Shown here piece by piece: positions 22,270-30,005 of a DNA stretch of 64,000 nucleotides. The stretch comes from Pseudomonas sp. (GTDB lineage: Bacteria; Pseudomonadota; Gammaproteobacteria; Pseudomonadales; Pseudomonadaceae): the NCBI GenBank assembly GCA_007713455.1, contig VMRT01000007.1, forward strand, positions 62,001 to 126,000, read 5' to 3'. The notes beneath the pieces were generated by a model that saw nothing but the letters and a program-made list of their open reading frames with translations, was not told where the DNA came from and ran no database searches. Position 1 is the stretch's first letter. Each line of letters opens with the position of its first letter. Position numbers and translations under genes: made by a program.

Positions 22270-23109
22270 ATGTATCGATCACATGCCCGTATCGCGGCCG
22301 AGAACCCGCAGCGGCTGATCAAGCGGCTGTGCAACCACTGGCGGCACAAGTTTCCCGTGCAACTGGACGAGCAGGGCGGGACCATCGAGCTGCCGATCGG
22401 CCGCTGCAATCTGCGCACCGTTGAGGGATACCTGAACGCGCACCTGGAAGCAGCCGATCAGGACAAGGCGCTGCAGTTGCAGAAGGTAGTGGCCGATCAC
22501 CTGGCGCGTATGGCGGGGGAAGAGCGCCTGCAGATCGACTGGCAATCCGAAGCGGTCCAGCCGCCCGGAGCCGCTGCGAACGCGAGCACGGCGGTCGACT
22601 CCATAAGTCGCTACGGCACGGTTTCGCGAACATTCCACTGGCTGATGGCACTGCTGATCGTCTGGCAGTTTCTCAAGCTGGGCGACCGCATCGCCGAAGG
22701 CGAGCACTGGGTCGGGCAGACCCTGGTGCCCTGGCATGTTTCTCTTGGCGCGGTGCTGCTGGTACTGGTGGTGCTGCGCATCGTCTGGGCGGCGAGCCAG
22801 CTCAAACAGCGCCCGCCGCACGACCCGGCCACAGCATGGCTGGTCAAGGGCGGTCACATGGCACTGTACGGCTGCATGTTGCTGATGCCGATCAGCGGTC
22901 TGCTGTATCTGATAGGCAATGGCTACGGGGTCAAGGTGTTCGGCCAGCAACTGGTGGAGAAAGGCCCGGAGATCGCCTGGGCCGCCTCGCTCGGCAGCGT
23001 GCATTCACCGCTGGCCTGGCTCACCGTTCTGCTGGTGCTCGGGCATATCGGTGCTGCGCTGTATCACCGCGTGGTCAAGCGCGACGACATCATGCAGCGC
23101 ATGCTCTAG
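22270..23109 (+). CDS. DUF2218-cytochrome b561 fusion protein
   Basis: A 279-residue protein of two parts. Residues 1-95 are a soluble DUF2218 domain (RIAAENPQRLIKRLCNHWRH; GTIELPIGRCNLRTVE). Residues about 115-279 are a four-helix cytochrome b561 (YciI/YodB type) with haem-ligand histidines in TFHWLMALLIVWQF, PWHVSLGAVLL, GGHMALYGCMLLMPISG and ALYHRVVKRDD. The DUF2218 part would lie in the cytoplasm. ACAGGAG precedes the ATG, and the gene is the second in the dioxygenase operon. The b561 part should move electrons between quinol and a partner; what DUF2218 does is unknown. Confidence 0.85.
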   Translation: MYRSHARIAAENPQRLIKRLCNHWRHKFPVQLDEQGGTIELPIGRCNLRTVEGYLNAHLEAADQDKALQLQKVVADHLARMAGEERLQIDWQSEAVQPPGAAANASTAVDSISRYGTVSRTFHWLMALLIVWQFLKLGDRIAEGEHWVGQTLVPWHVSLGAVLLVLVVLRIVWAASQLKQRPPHDPATAWLVKGGHMALYGCMLLMPISGLLYLIGNGYGVKVFGQQLVEKGPEIAWAASLGSVHSPLAWLTVLLVLGHIGAALYHRVVKRDDIMQRML

Positions 23110-23143
23110 GGTCTGTTCCCGTTTCGTCGCAAGCCGCGTCGCT

Positions 23144-23246
23144 GCGCCAAATGGCGCCATGGCCGGGCGGCGTTCCGCAGGCGCGGAACACAGGTAATGG
23201 GGTTCCCTTGCCAAGTCCCGCAACGCCGCATGGTGCCATTTGCCGC
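23144..23246. repeat. Inverted repeat with internal hairpin between cytochrome fusion and M23 peptidase
   Basis: CGCCAAATGGCGCCATG on the left and CATGGTGCCATTTGCCGCG on the right are near-complementary arms about 68 bases apart. Between them is a compact hairpin GCGTTCCGC-AGG-CGCGGAAC. It may be a bidirectional terminator for the two convergent genes or a small mobile repeat. Confidence 0.5.
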
Positions 23247-23266
23247 GCAACCCGAAGGCCCTGGCT

Positions 23267-24118
23267 TCACTGGCTGCTCAGCGCAAAGTTGGGCAGCGAG
23301 CTAACCGGCTGGTTGAAGCGGAAGGGGATCGACAACATCGAGCTGCCATAGGCCTTTTGCACCACGAAGTGCAGGTGTGGTCCGGTGCTGCGGCCGGTGT
23401 TGCCGGACTTGCCCAACAGCGTGCCGAGCTTGACCTGCTGCCCTGGCTTGACCCGCACCGATCCGCGGCTCAGATGCAGGTAGGCGCTGTGGGTGCCGTC
23501 TTCGTGTTCGATGCGCACGTAGTTGCCGGCCGGGTCGGGAAACCGGCCGCCCTGGCCGTTGCGAATCTTCACCACGGTGCCCGCCCGCGCTGCCACGATA
23601 GGGGTGCCGACAGGCATGGCGATATCCACCGCATAACGACCGCTCGGCGAGTTGTGGCTGAAGTCGCCGCCAGCGCCCTGGGAGATGCGGAACGGCCCGC
23701 CTTGCCACGGCAGCGCGTACGCCGGCCCTTCGACCGAAACCGAGTCAGGCTGATCCGGCTCCGGCGAGAACAGCATCGCGTAGCTGAACGAATGCTTGAA
23801 CATGATCGGCCCGCCGGCCTTGCGCTTGCTCAGGGTAGCCACGCGAACGCGGCTGTTGGCCGGTATGGTCTTGCGAATCACCCCCTTGCCGACGCCGGCC
23901 ACATTGACCATGCGCGTCAGCCGCAAGGTAACCTCGACCGGCACTTCCAGCGTGTTGCTGACGTCCATCGCCTTGCCGCTACCAGCACGGTTGATGAACA
24001 GGCGCACCGAGCCCGGTTTATCGGCTTTTGCCTGGTTGTTGGCGGCCACGGCTGGCAACAGTGGTGTCAGCCCAAGCAGTAATAGAAGGGGATAAAAAAG
24101 CGGTCGCAGAGAGAGCAT
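23267..24118 (-). CDS. M23 family metallopeptidase (LytM domain), exported
   Basis: Cell-wall endopeptidase-like protein of 283 residues with a signal peptide (LFYPLLLLLGLTPLLPAVAA). A beta-rich N-terminal domain (about 30-140) precedes the LytM domain: the zinc motif H..D (FSHNSPSGRYAVDIAMPVG), GTVVKIRNGQGGRF, YLHLSRGSV, GNTGRSTGPHLHFVV. The catalytic pair HLH and the H-D motif are intact, so it is probably an active peptidoglycan hydrolase in the periplasm. It stands alone on the minus strand. Confidence 0.9.
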   Translation of the reverse strand: MLSLRPLFYPLLLLLGLTPLLPAVAANNQAKADKPGSVRLFINRAGSGKAMDVSNTLEVPVEVTLRLTRMVNVAGVGKGVIRKTIPANSRVRVATLSKRKAGGPIMFKHSFSYAMLFSPEPDQPDSVSVEGPAYALPWQGGPFRISQGAGGDFSHNSPSGRYAVDIAMPVGTPIVAARAGTVVKIRNGQGGRFPDPAGNYVRIEHEDGTHSAYLHLSRGSVRVKPGQQVKLGTLLGKSGNTGRSTGPHLHFVVQKAYGSSMLSIPFRFNQPVSSLPNFALSSQ

Positions 24119-24284
24119 GACGTGTGATCCATCACGGAAAAGACAAGGCTGCCGGCGACGAGCAGAACGAATCCGTTGGGTTGGTTAGGGGGCCGCGCTG
24201 GTTTTGGGACTTGAGTCACGCGATGAGGTTCACTACCGCGTGTCGTTTTTTGCGCGTGGGCGCGGGACTAAGTCTGTAGCGGTA

Positions 24285-24314
24285 CAGGAGCTTTGCGGTC
24301 GAGACCGCTCCCAC
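24285..24314. repeat. REP-like element
   Basis: CAGGAGCTTTGCGGTCGAGA continuing CCGCTCCCAC contains the palindrome GCGGTCGAGACCGC, the same family as 15974. It lies in the 474-base stretch between the M23 gene and glgX (24119-24592), where no gene is seen. Confidence 0.7.
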
Positions 24315-24450
24315 ATCCGTTATGGGTTTGGCGTGAGGTGGGAAGGGGGCCTATAGCCCGATTTCCGCGCGGCGAATGACTTGACACCAGTTCAGTGCGC
24401 TGACATTCAGGGACGCCAAGCCAGCCGTGCCACTGAACTGTTGAAGCACT

Positions 24451-24491
24451 GCTTCGCGGTCGAGGCCGGGCGGCCCCGACCGCTCCCCACA
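24451..24491. repeat. Diverged REP-like element
   Basis: GCTTCGCGGTCGAGGCCGGG and then CCCCGACCGCTCCCCAC form a longer imperfect palindrome of the same family. Together with 24285 it fills the gene-free stretch after glgX. Confidence 0.55.
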
Positions 24492-24592
24492 AAACAAGTT
24501 GGTGTGGAAGAGGCAGCAATGGATGCCAGGCACGCGGTACCGGAGAAAGCCAGCATAAGCGCCCCGGCCGCACTGGGCCGAGGCGCCTATGC

Positions 24593-26743
24593 TCACTCGT
24601 CGGACTTGATCAGTTCGAGCAGCAGCAGCGAACGGCCGGTCACGGCGTATTCGTCGTTGAAGTCGAACCGTTCCGGTCGAGCGGTCGGGTGGTTGGTGTC
24701 GATCAGGCGATTCCAGTAGATCCCTTGCGGCACCTCCGGCAGCGTGAAATTCACCAGGTCATGATGCGCGTTGACGATGATCAGCAGCGTTGCGTCGGAG
24801 CCTGCGCGTCTGATGCCCGTGGGCTGGGCTCGACCGTCAAGCAGCATGCCCATGCAGCGGTTGTGTGCGTCCTCCCACTGCTCGATGGACATTTCCTCCG
24901 CATTCGGTGCCAGCCAGGTCACGTCCTTCACACCGAGCTCTTCGTGGTAGGCGCCGACCAGAAAGCGCCCACGGCGAAGCATCGGGAAGCGCTGGCGCAA
25001 GCGGATCAGCTTACGAGCGAAACCCAGCAGGCCGTAGCTGTCTTCGCTGATGTCCCAGTTGACCCAGCCGATCTCGCTGTCCTGGCAATAGGCATTGTTG
25101 TTGCCGTGCTGTGTTCGGGCGAACTCGTCACCGGCGACGATCATCGGCGTGCCCTGGGAGAACAGCAGCGTGGCGAGGAAATTGCGCATCTGCCGATAGC
25201 GCAGCTCGTTGATCTCCGGGTCGTCGGTATGGCCTTCGACGCCATGGTTCCACGACAGGTTGTTGTCGCTGCCGTCGCGGTTGTCTTCGTCGTTGTCCTC
25301 GTTGTGCTTGTGGTTGTAGGACACCAGATCCTTCAACGTGAAGCCGTCATGGGCGGTGACGAAGTTGATCGAGCTGAACGGACGTCGCCCGCGCTGGTTG
25401 AACAGATCGCCGGAGCCGGTGAGACGGCTGGCGAAATCAGCCAGCTGGCCGTCGTCGCCTTTCCAGAACGAGCGCACCGTATCGCGGAACTGGTCGTTCC
25501 ACTCGGCCCAGCCCGGCGGGAAGCCGCCGACCTGATAGCCGCCGGGCCCGCAGTCCCAGGGCTCGGAAATCAGTTTGGTCTTGGCCAGCACCGGGTCTTG
25601 GCGACAGGCGACAAGGAAGCCGTGGCGCTCGTCGAAACCATCGTGTTCGCGGCCGAGAATGGTCGCCAGATCGAAGCGGAAGCCATCCACGTGCATCTCG
25701 GTCGCCCAGTAGCGCAGCGAGTCGGTAACCATCTGCAGTACGCACGGGTGGCTCATGTCCAGCGTGTTGCCTGTGCCGGAATCGTTGATGTAATAGCGCT
25801 TGTCGTCCGGCATCAGGCGGTAGTACGAGGCGTTGTCGATGCCGCGCATGGAGAGGGTCGGGCCGCGCTCGTTACCCTCTGCGGTGTGGTTGTAGACCAC
25901 GTCGAGAATCACCTCGAGGTCGGCGTTGTGCAGGTGCGCGACCATCTCCTTGAATTCGGTGATCTTGCCGCTGGCCAGATACTTGGGGTGCGGCGCGAAG
26001 AAGGCGATGCTGTTGTAGCCCCAGTAGTTGGCCATGCCTTTTTCGAGCAGATGCTGGTCTTGCACGAAGGCATGGATCGGCAGCAGCTCGATCGAGGAGA
26101 CGCCAAGCTTTCGGATGTAGTCGATCACTTCCGGCGTCTTGAAGCCGGCGAAGGTGCCGCGCACATCGTCCGCTACCGCCGGATGGCGCATCGTGTAACC
26201 GCGTACATGGGTCTCGTAGATGATCGTCTTGTCCCAGGGCACCTGCACGGGGTGATCGCGGCCCCAGGTAAAGGCAGGATCGATGATCTTGCACTTGGGC
26301 ACGAAGGGTGCGCTGTCGCGCTCGTCAAAGCTGAGATCGCCGTCAGGGTGGCCAATGGTGTAGCCGAACAGCGCTTCGGACCATTTCAGCTCGCCTACCA
26401 GTTGCTTGGCATAGGGGTCGATCAGCAGCTTGTTCGGGTTGAAACGATGGCCGTTCTCCGGGTCGTACGGACCGTATACGCGGTAGCCGTAGATCTGCCC
26501 GGGATGCGCATCCGGCAGGTAGCCGTGCCAGATCTCATCGGTGTACTCGGGTAACTCGATACGCTCGAGTTCGACCTCACCGCTGGAGTCGAACAGACAA
26601 AGCTCAACCTTGGTGGCATGGGCGGAGAAAATGGCGAAATTGACACCCAGGCCGTCCCAGGTTGCCCCGAGCGGGAAGGGCAAGCCCTCACTGATCCTGG
26701 ACGGCGTCGTAACCTGCGACACGTAGGGCTTTTTCTTACTCAT
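24593..26743 (-). CDS. glgX: Glycogen debranching enzyme
   Basis: GH13 isoamylase-type enzyme of 716 residues that cleaves alpha-1,6 branches. The N-terminal CBM48 (PLGATWDGLGVNFAIFSAHA) precedes the barrel with the nucleophile in VDGFRFDLATILGRE, the acid/base in KLISEPWDCGPGGYQVG and INFVTAHDGFTLKDLVSYN. GDEFARTQHGNNNAYCQD is a standard GlgX block. It is the last gene of the glgA-treZ-malQ-treY-DUF2934 run, 98 bases after DUF2934. It supplies linear chains to TreY. Confidence 0.96.
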   Translation of the reverse strand: MSKKKPYVSQVTTPSRISEGLPFPLGATWDGLGVNFAIFSAHATKVELCLFDSSGEVELERIELPEYTDEIWHGYLPDAHPGQIYGYRVYGPYDPENGHRFNPNKLLIDPYAKQLVGELKWSEALFGYTIGHPDGDLSFDERDSAPFVPKCKIIDPAFTWGRDHPVQVPWDKTIIYETHVRGYTMRHPAVADDVRGTFAGFKTPEVIDYIRKLGVSSIELLPIHAFVQDQHLLEKGMANYWGYNSIAFFAPHPKYLASGKITEFKEMVAHLHNADLEVILDVVYNHTAEGNERGPTLSMRGIDNASYYRLMPDDKRYYINDSGTGNTLDMSHPCVLQMVTDSLRYWATEMHVDGFRFDLATILGREHDGFDERHGFLVACRQDPVLAKTKLISEPWDCGPGGYQVGGFPPGWAEWNDQFRDTVRSFWKGDDGQLADFASRLTGSGDLFNQRGRRPFSSINFVTAHDGFTLKDLVSYNHKHNEDNDEDNRDGSDNNLSWNHGVEGHTDDPEINELRYRQMRNFLATLLFSQGTPMIVAGDEFARTQHGNNNAYCQDSEIGWVNWDISEDSYGLLGFARKLIRLRQRFPMLRRGRFLVGAYHEELGVKDVTWLAPNAEEMSIEQWEDAHNRCMGMLLDGRAQPTGIRRAGSDATLLIIVNAHHDLVNFTLPEVPQGIYWNRLIDTNHPTARPERFDFNDEYAVTGRSLLLLELIKSDE

Positions 26744-26841
26744 GAAATCTCCAAAGGCGCATTCCGGATGGCGTACCGAAGCTTGTGTCGGCGCGAACGA
26801 TCATTCGACCGATCCCACGCCGACAAGATGCCTGCCGCCGG

Positions 26842-27198
26842 TCAGCTTTCCTTCTTTGCTCGCGAGGTGCGTGTTTTCTTGATGGTTTCGGGGGTGCCGG
26901 CCTTGGCATCGGTGCCAGCCTTGGGTGCAGCACGGCTCGCGCGAGGCTTGGCCGCCGGTGCGTCCTTCGCATCCTTAACAACGTCCTTGGTCTTGCTCTT
27001 GGCTTTGGGTGTGGCGTCGGTGGGTTTGGTGGCGGTCTTGCGTGGACGGCTGGAAGGCTTGGCATCGGCAGCGCCGTGTTCGGCCTCGACCAGCTTGCGC
27101 GCCATGGCCCAATGGCGTTCATCTTCGCCTTCCGGGCAACCTTCGGATTGCCAGATCTGATAAGCGAACTCGCGGATACGTTGCTCTTCTGAACTCAT
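26842..27198 (-). CDS. DUF2934 protein with Lys/Ala-rich tail
   Basis: Protein of 118 residues. Residues about 1-40 form the DUF2934 motif (EQRIREFAYQIWQSEGCPEG; ERHWAMARKLVEAEH). The remaining 75 residues are a low-complexity Lys/Ala/Pro/Thr tail resembling histone-H1-like or Ku-type nucleic-acid-binding tails. Its start overlaps the treY stop by four bases, so it is translated with the trehalose enzymes. Its function is unknown; the conserved position suggests a role tied to glucan/trehalose metabolism or to DNA protection under the same stress. Confidence 0.82.
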   Translation of the reverse strand: MSSEEQRIREFAYQIWQSEGCPEGEDERHWAMARKLVEAEHGAADAKPSSRPRKTATKPTDATPKAKSKTKDVVKDAKDAPAAKPRASRAAPKAGTDAKAGTPETIKKTRTSRAKKES

Positions 27199-30005
27199 TG
27201 TTGGGATTCTCCATTTGCGGTCATAGACGTATGCAGGACGGCCGCCGATAGTCCGTCCAGAACGCGCGCAACCTCTAGGCTGGCTTGTTGGGATGAGACT
27301 GTCGTTCCGTCGAAAAGTCGCTCGAATTCACTACCGTTTAGCGCCTCGGGCAGTTCAATCCGGGTGTTGCCCCAGTGCTGCGCCGGAATGCTCGGTACTC
27401 CACGATCCCCCAGCAGATCCGCTGCCAGCCGCGGTACCACGACTACCACCCACTCGCCTTCCAGCTCGCGGGCGAATGCCAGCAGCTGCTCGGCCTGCTC
27501 GCCAGAAACCGCAAGCGGCAGATAGCGGCCTTCGCTGAACAGCCGCGGGTAGCGTCGACGCAGCTGCAGTGTGCGGCGGATCACAGCTTGCTTGATGCGA
27601 CCGTCGTGCCAGCTTTGCAGCAGCTCATCGAGCGAGGCCGCGCTGGCGAGGCTGTGCTGCCGTGCAGTGAAGTCCACGGGCCGCCGATTGTCGGGATCGA
27701 CCAGACTGAAGTCCCAGTACTCGGTGCCCTGATAGAGGTCGGGCACGCCGGGTGTGGTCATGCGCAGCAGACTTTGCACAAGGCTGTTCAACGCACCGGC
27801 AGGGGCCAGTTCGGCAGCGGCCGCAGCGATTTCGTCCCGTAATGGTGCACCTTCGCCGGTGAGTAGCAGGTACTCGATGTGCTGGCGGCAGGCGCGTTCG
27901 TAATCGCTGTTGGGGTCGCTCCAGGTGGTACGAAGCTTGGCCTCGCGCAGGGCTTTCTCCTGCCATTGCAGGATGCGTGTGCAGTACTGCTCCATCGCCG
28001 CCTTGTCGTCGGCCCGCAGGTCCAGCGGCCAGCTGCCGAGCAGAATCTGGAACAGCATCAGCTCATCGCCGGGCGACGGTGCCGCACCGTCGCCAAGCTG
28101 CTGGATGTGGCTGGCACTCATCTCGCGCCAGCGCCGCACCTTGCCGGCAAACCATTCGGCGCGCTCGCTGATTACCGCGATGCGGGCGCGGGTATCTTCG
28201 CCACGCTTATGGTCGTGAGTTGCGGTGGTCAGCATGTTGCGCGGGAAGTGCTCGGCGCGTTGCAGGCACTCGTCGTGGAATGCCTGCAATGGCGCGCTGA
28301 AGTGCTGTGGGTCGAAGCCGACATCGTTGCGCGACAGCAGAATGCCGGAGCGGTAGCAGGCGGTATCCTCCACGGCCTTCGCCGCAGCCGGCGACGTCAG
28401 CTGCTGGAAGCGTGTGCAGGCGTAGCGACGAATCTTGCGCAGGCTACGCGGCAGTTGCCGCAGACTTTCGCCGCCGAGCCAGCGCTGCAGATGCTCGAGC
28501 AACGGCCAGTCGGCTTCGCTCAAGGTCGTCTTCGCGCCGTCCAGCGCCTGCTGGAAGAACGGTTCATCGGCCTTGCGGCGACCCGGTGCGGCAATGTAGG
28601 TGCGATACACCGGGAAGTGAATGATCAGCTCCAGCAGCGCGCGGCGAATCGCGCCGAGGGTGATGTCGCGGGTCATCACGTCGCCGCGGGCGACCTGCAA
28701 AAGCGACAGGGCGACGGTTTCGAAGTCGCCCGCCAGCGGGCCGGTCAGCACCAGCTGGCGAGCCTGGCGAGCCTCTTCCATGAAATCGGTAGTGCGTCCG
28801 CTGGTCTCGCTCCACAAGGAGCACAGAAGTGATTCGCCAGCCGGGTCATGTTGCAGCAGCGACACTTGATTCATGAATTCGTAACCGGTGGTGCCGTCCA
28901 CGCCCCAGTCGTCATGCAGCCGCTCGCCGCCGGCGAGAATCTTCTCGACGTAGATCGGCACGTGATCCTGCACCGCGTCCTGCGGGCGCCCGGCATTCAG
29001 CCGATCGACACGCCGGCGCAGGCGCCGGCAATAGCCGCGCGGGTCGGCCAGGCCGTCGATATGGTCGATGCGCAGGCCGTCGACCAGGCCATCGCCGATC
29101 AGCTCGAAAATCTTGGCGTGGGTTTCCTCGAACACCACCGGACGTTCGACGCGCAGGCCGCCCAGCTCATTGATGTCGAAGAAGCGCCGCCAGTTAATGT
29201 CGTCACCCGCAGTCCGCCAGCTGGCCAGCCGATAGTTCTGACGTTCCAGCAGGCTGTGCAGGCGGCGGAAGCCGTCATCGGTAGTGGAGTCGTAGCAATT
29301 GAGCGCCTGCTCCAGCGCCTGGCGGGTGCTGGCGTCCTGCAACTGCTCGGCGAGCTCGGTGCGTAGCAAGCGAGCGGCCTGGTACGACGCGGGTTCGGTC
29401 TTCAGGGCATCGAAGTGCTGCGCCAGGGTACGCAGCTGCGGATGATCGGCGGCACGCAACACCTCGCCGTAGCTCGGCGGGGTGATCGGAAAACGGTGCT
29501 CGTAATGCTCGGCGTACAGCGAGCCGTTATCAACGTCCAGGCGCAGCTTCACGGTGCCCTGCTGCAGCGCCTCGCCATAGTCGCTGCCAAGGAAGGGCAC
29601 CAACAACTGGCCTTCGAGCAGGGGGTCCGGCGAATTCCACTCGATGTCGAAGAACTGCGCGTACGGGCTGCGGCGGCCCCACTCGAGTACGTCCAGCCAC
29701 CAGGCGTTGCCCGAGCCACCGACCGCCATGTGGTTGGAGACGATGTCGAGGATGAGCCCCATGCCCTTGCCGCGCAGGGCCTCCACCAGACGCTGCAACG
29801 CCGGTTCGCCGCCCAGTTCAGGGTTGATGCGGGTCGGGTCGATCACGTCATAGCCGTGCATGGAACCGGGGCGGGCGGTCAGCAATGGGGACGCATAGAT
29901 GTGGCTGATGCCGAGTTCCGCGAAGTAGTCGACCAGCGCAGTAGCGTCGTCTAGGGTGAAGTCGCGGTGAAACTGCAGTCTCAGGGTTGCGGTTAGGTCT
30001 TTCAT
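27195..30005 (-). CDS. treY: Maltooligosyl trehalose synthase
   Basis: GH13_26 enzyme of 936 residues that converts the reducing end of alpha-1,4-glucan to a trehalosyl unit. Recognised by the start TATLRLQFHRDFTLDDA, ISHIYASPLLTARPGSMHGYD, ILDIVSNHMAVGG, LRIDHIDGLADPRGYCRRL (nucleophile region), YVEKILAGGERLHDDW (acid/base region) and TTGYEFMNQV. ATATHDHKRGEDTRARI and GVPDLYQGTEYWDFSLVDPDNRR are further TreY signatures. It overlaps malQ upstream and DUF2934 downstream by four bases. TreZ releases trehalose from its product. Confidence 0.97.
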   Translation of the reverse strand: MKDLTATLRLQFHRDFTLDDATALVDYFAELGISHIYASPLLTARPGSMHGYDVIDPTRINPELGGEPALQRLVEALRGKGMGLILDIVSNHMAVGGSGNAWWLDVLEWGRRSPYAQFFDIEWNSPDPLLEGQLLVPFLGSDYGEALQQGTVKLRLDVDNGSLYAEHYEHRFPITPPSYGEVLRAADHPQLRTLAQHFDALKTEPASYQAARLLRTELAEQLQDASTRQALEQALNCYDSTTDDGFRRLHSLLERQNYRLASWRTAGDDINWRRFFDINELGGLRVERPVVFEETHAKIFELIGDGLVDGLRIDHIDGLADPRGYCRRLRRRVDRLNAGRPQDAVQDHVPIYVEKILAGGERLHDDWGVDGTTGYEFMNQVSLLQHDPAGESLLCSLWSETSGRTTDFMEEARQARQLVLTGPLAGDFETVALSLLQVARGDVMTRDITLGAIRRALLELIIHFPVYRTYIAAPGRRKADEPFFQQALDGAKTTLSEADWPLLEHLQRWLGGESLRQLPRSLRKIRRYACTRFQQLTSPAAAKAVEDTACYRSGILLSRNDVGFDPQHFSAPLQAFHDECLQRAEHFPRNMLTTATHDHKRGEDTRARIAVISERAEWFAGKVRRWREMSASHIQQLGDGAAPSPGDELMLFQILLGSWPLDLRADDKAAMEQYCTRILQWQEKALREAKLRTTWSDPNSDYERACRQHIEYLLLTGEGAPLRDEIAAAAAELAPAGALNSLVQSLLRMTTPGVPDLYQGTEYWDFSLVDPDNRRPVDFTARQHSLASAASLDELLQSWHDGRIKQAVIRRTLQLRRRYPRLFSEGRYLPLAVSGEQAEQLLAFARELEGEWVVVVVPRLAADLLGDRGVPSIPAQHWGNTRIELPEALNGSEFERLFDGTTVSSQQASLEVARVLDGLSAAVLHTSMTANGESQQ

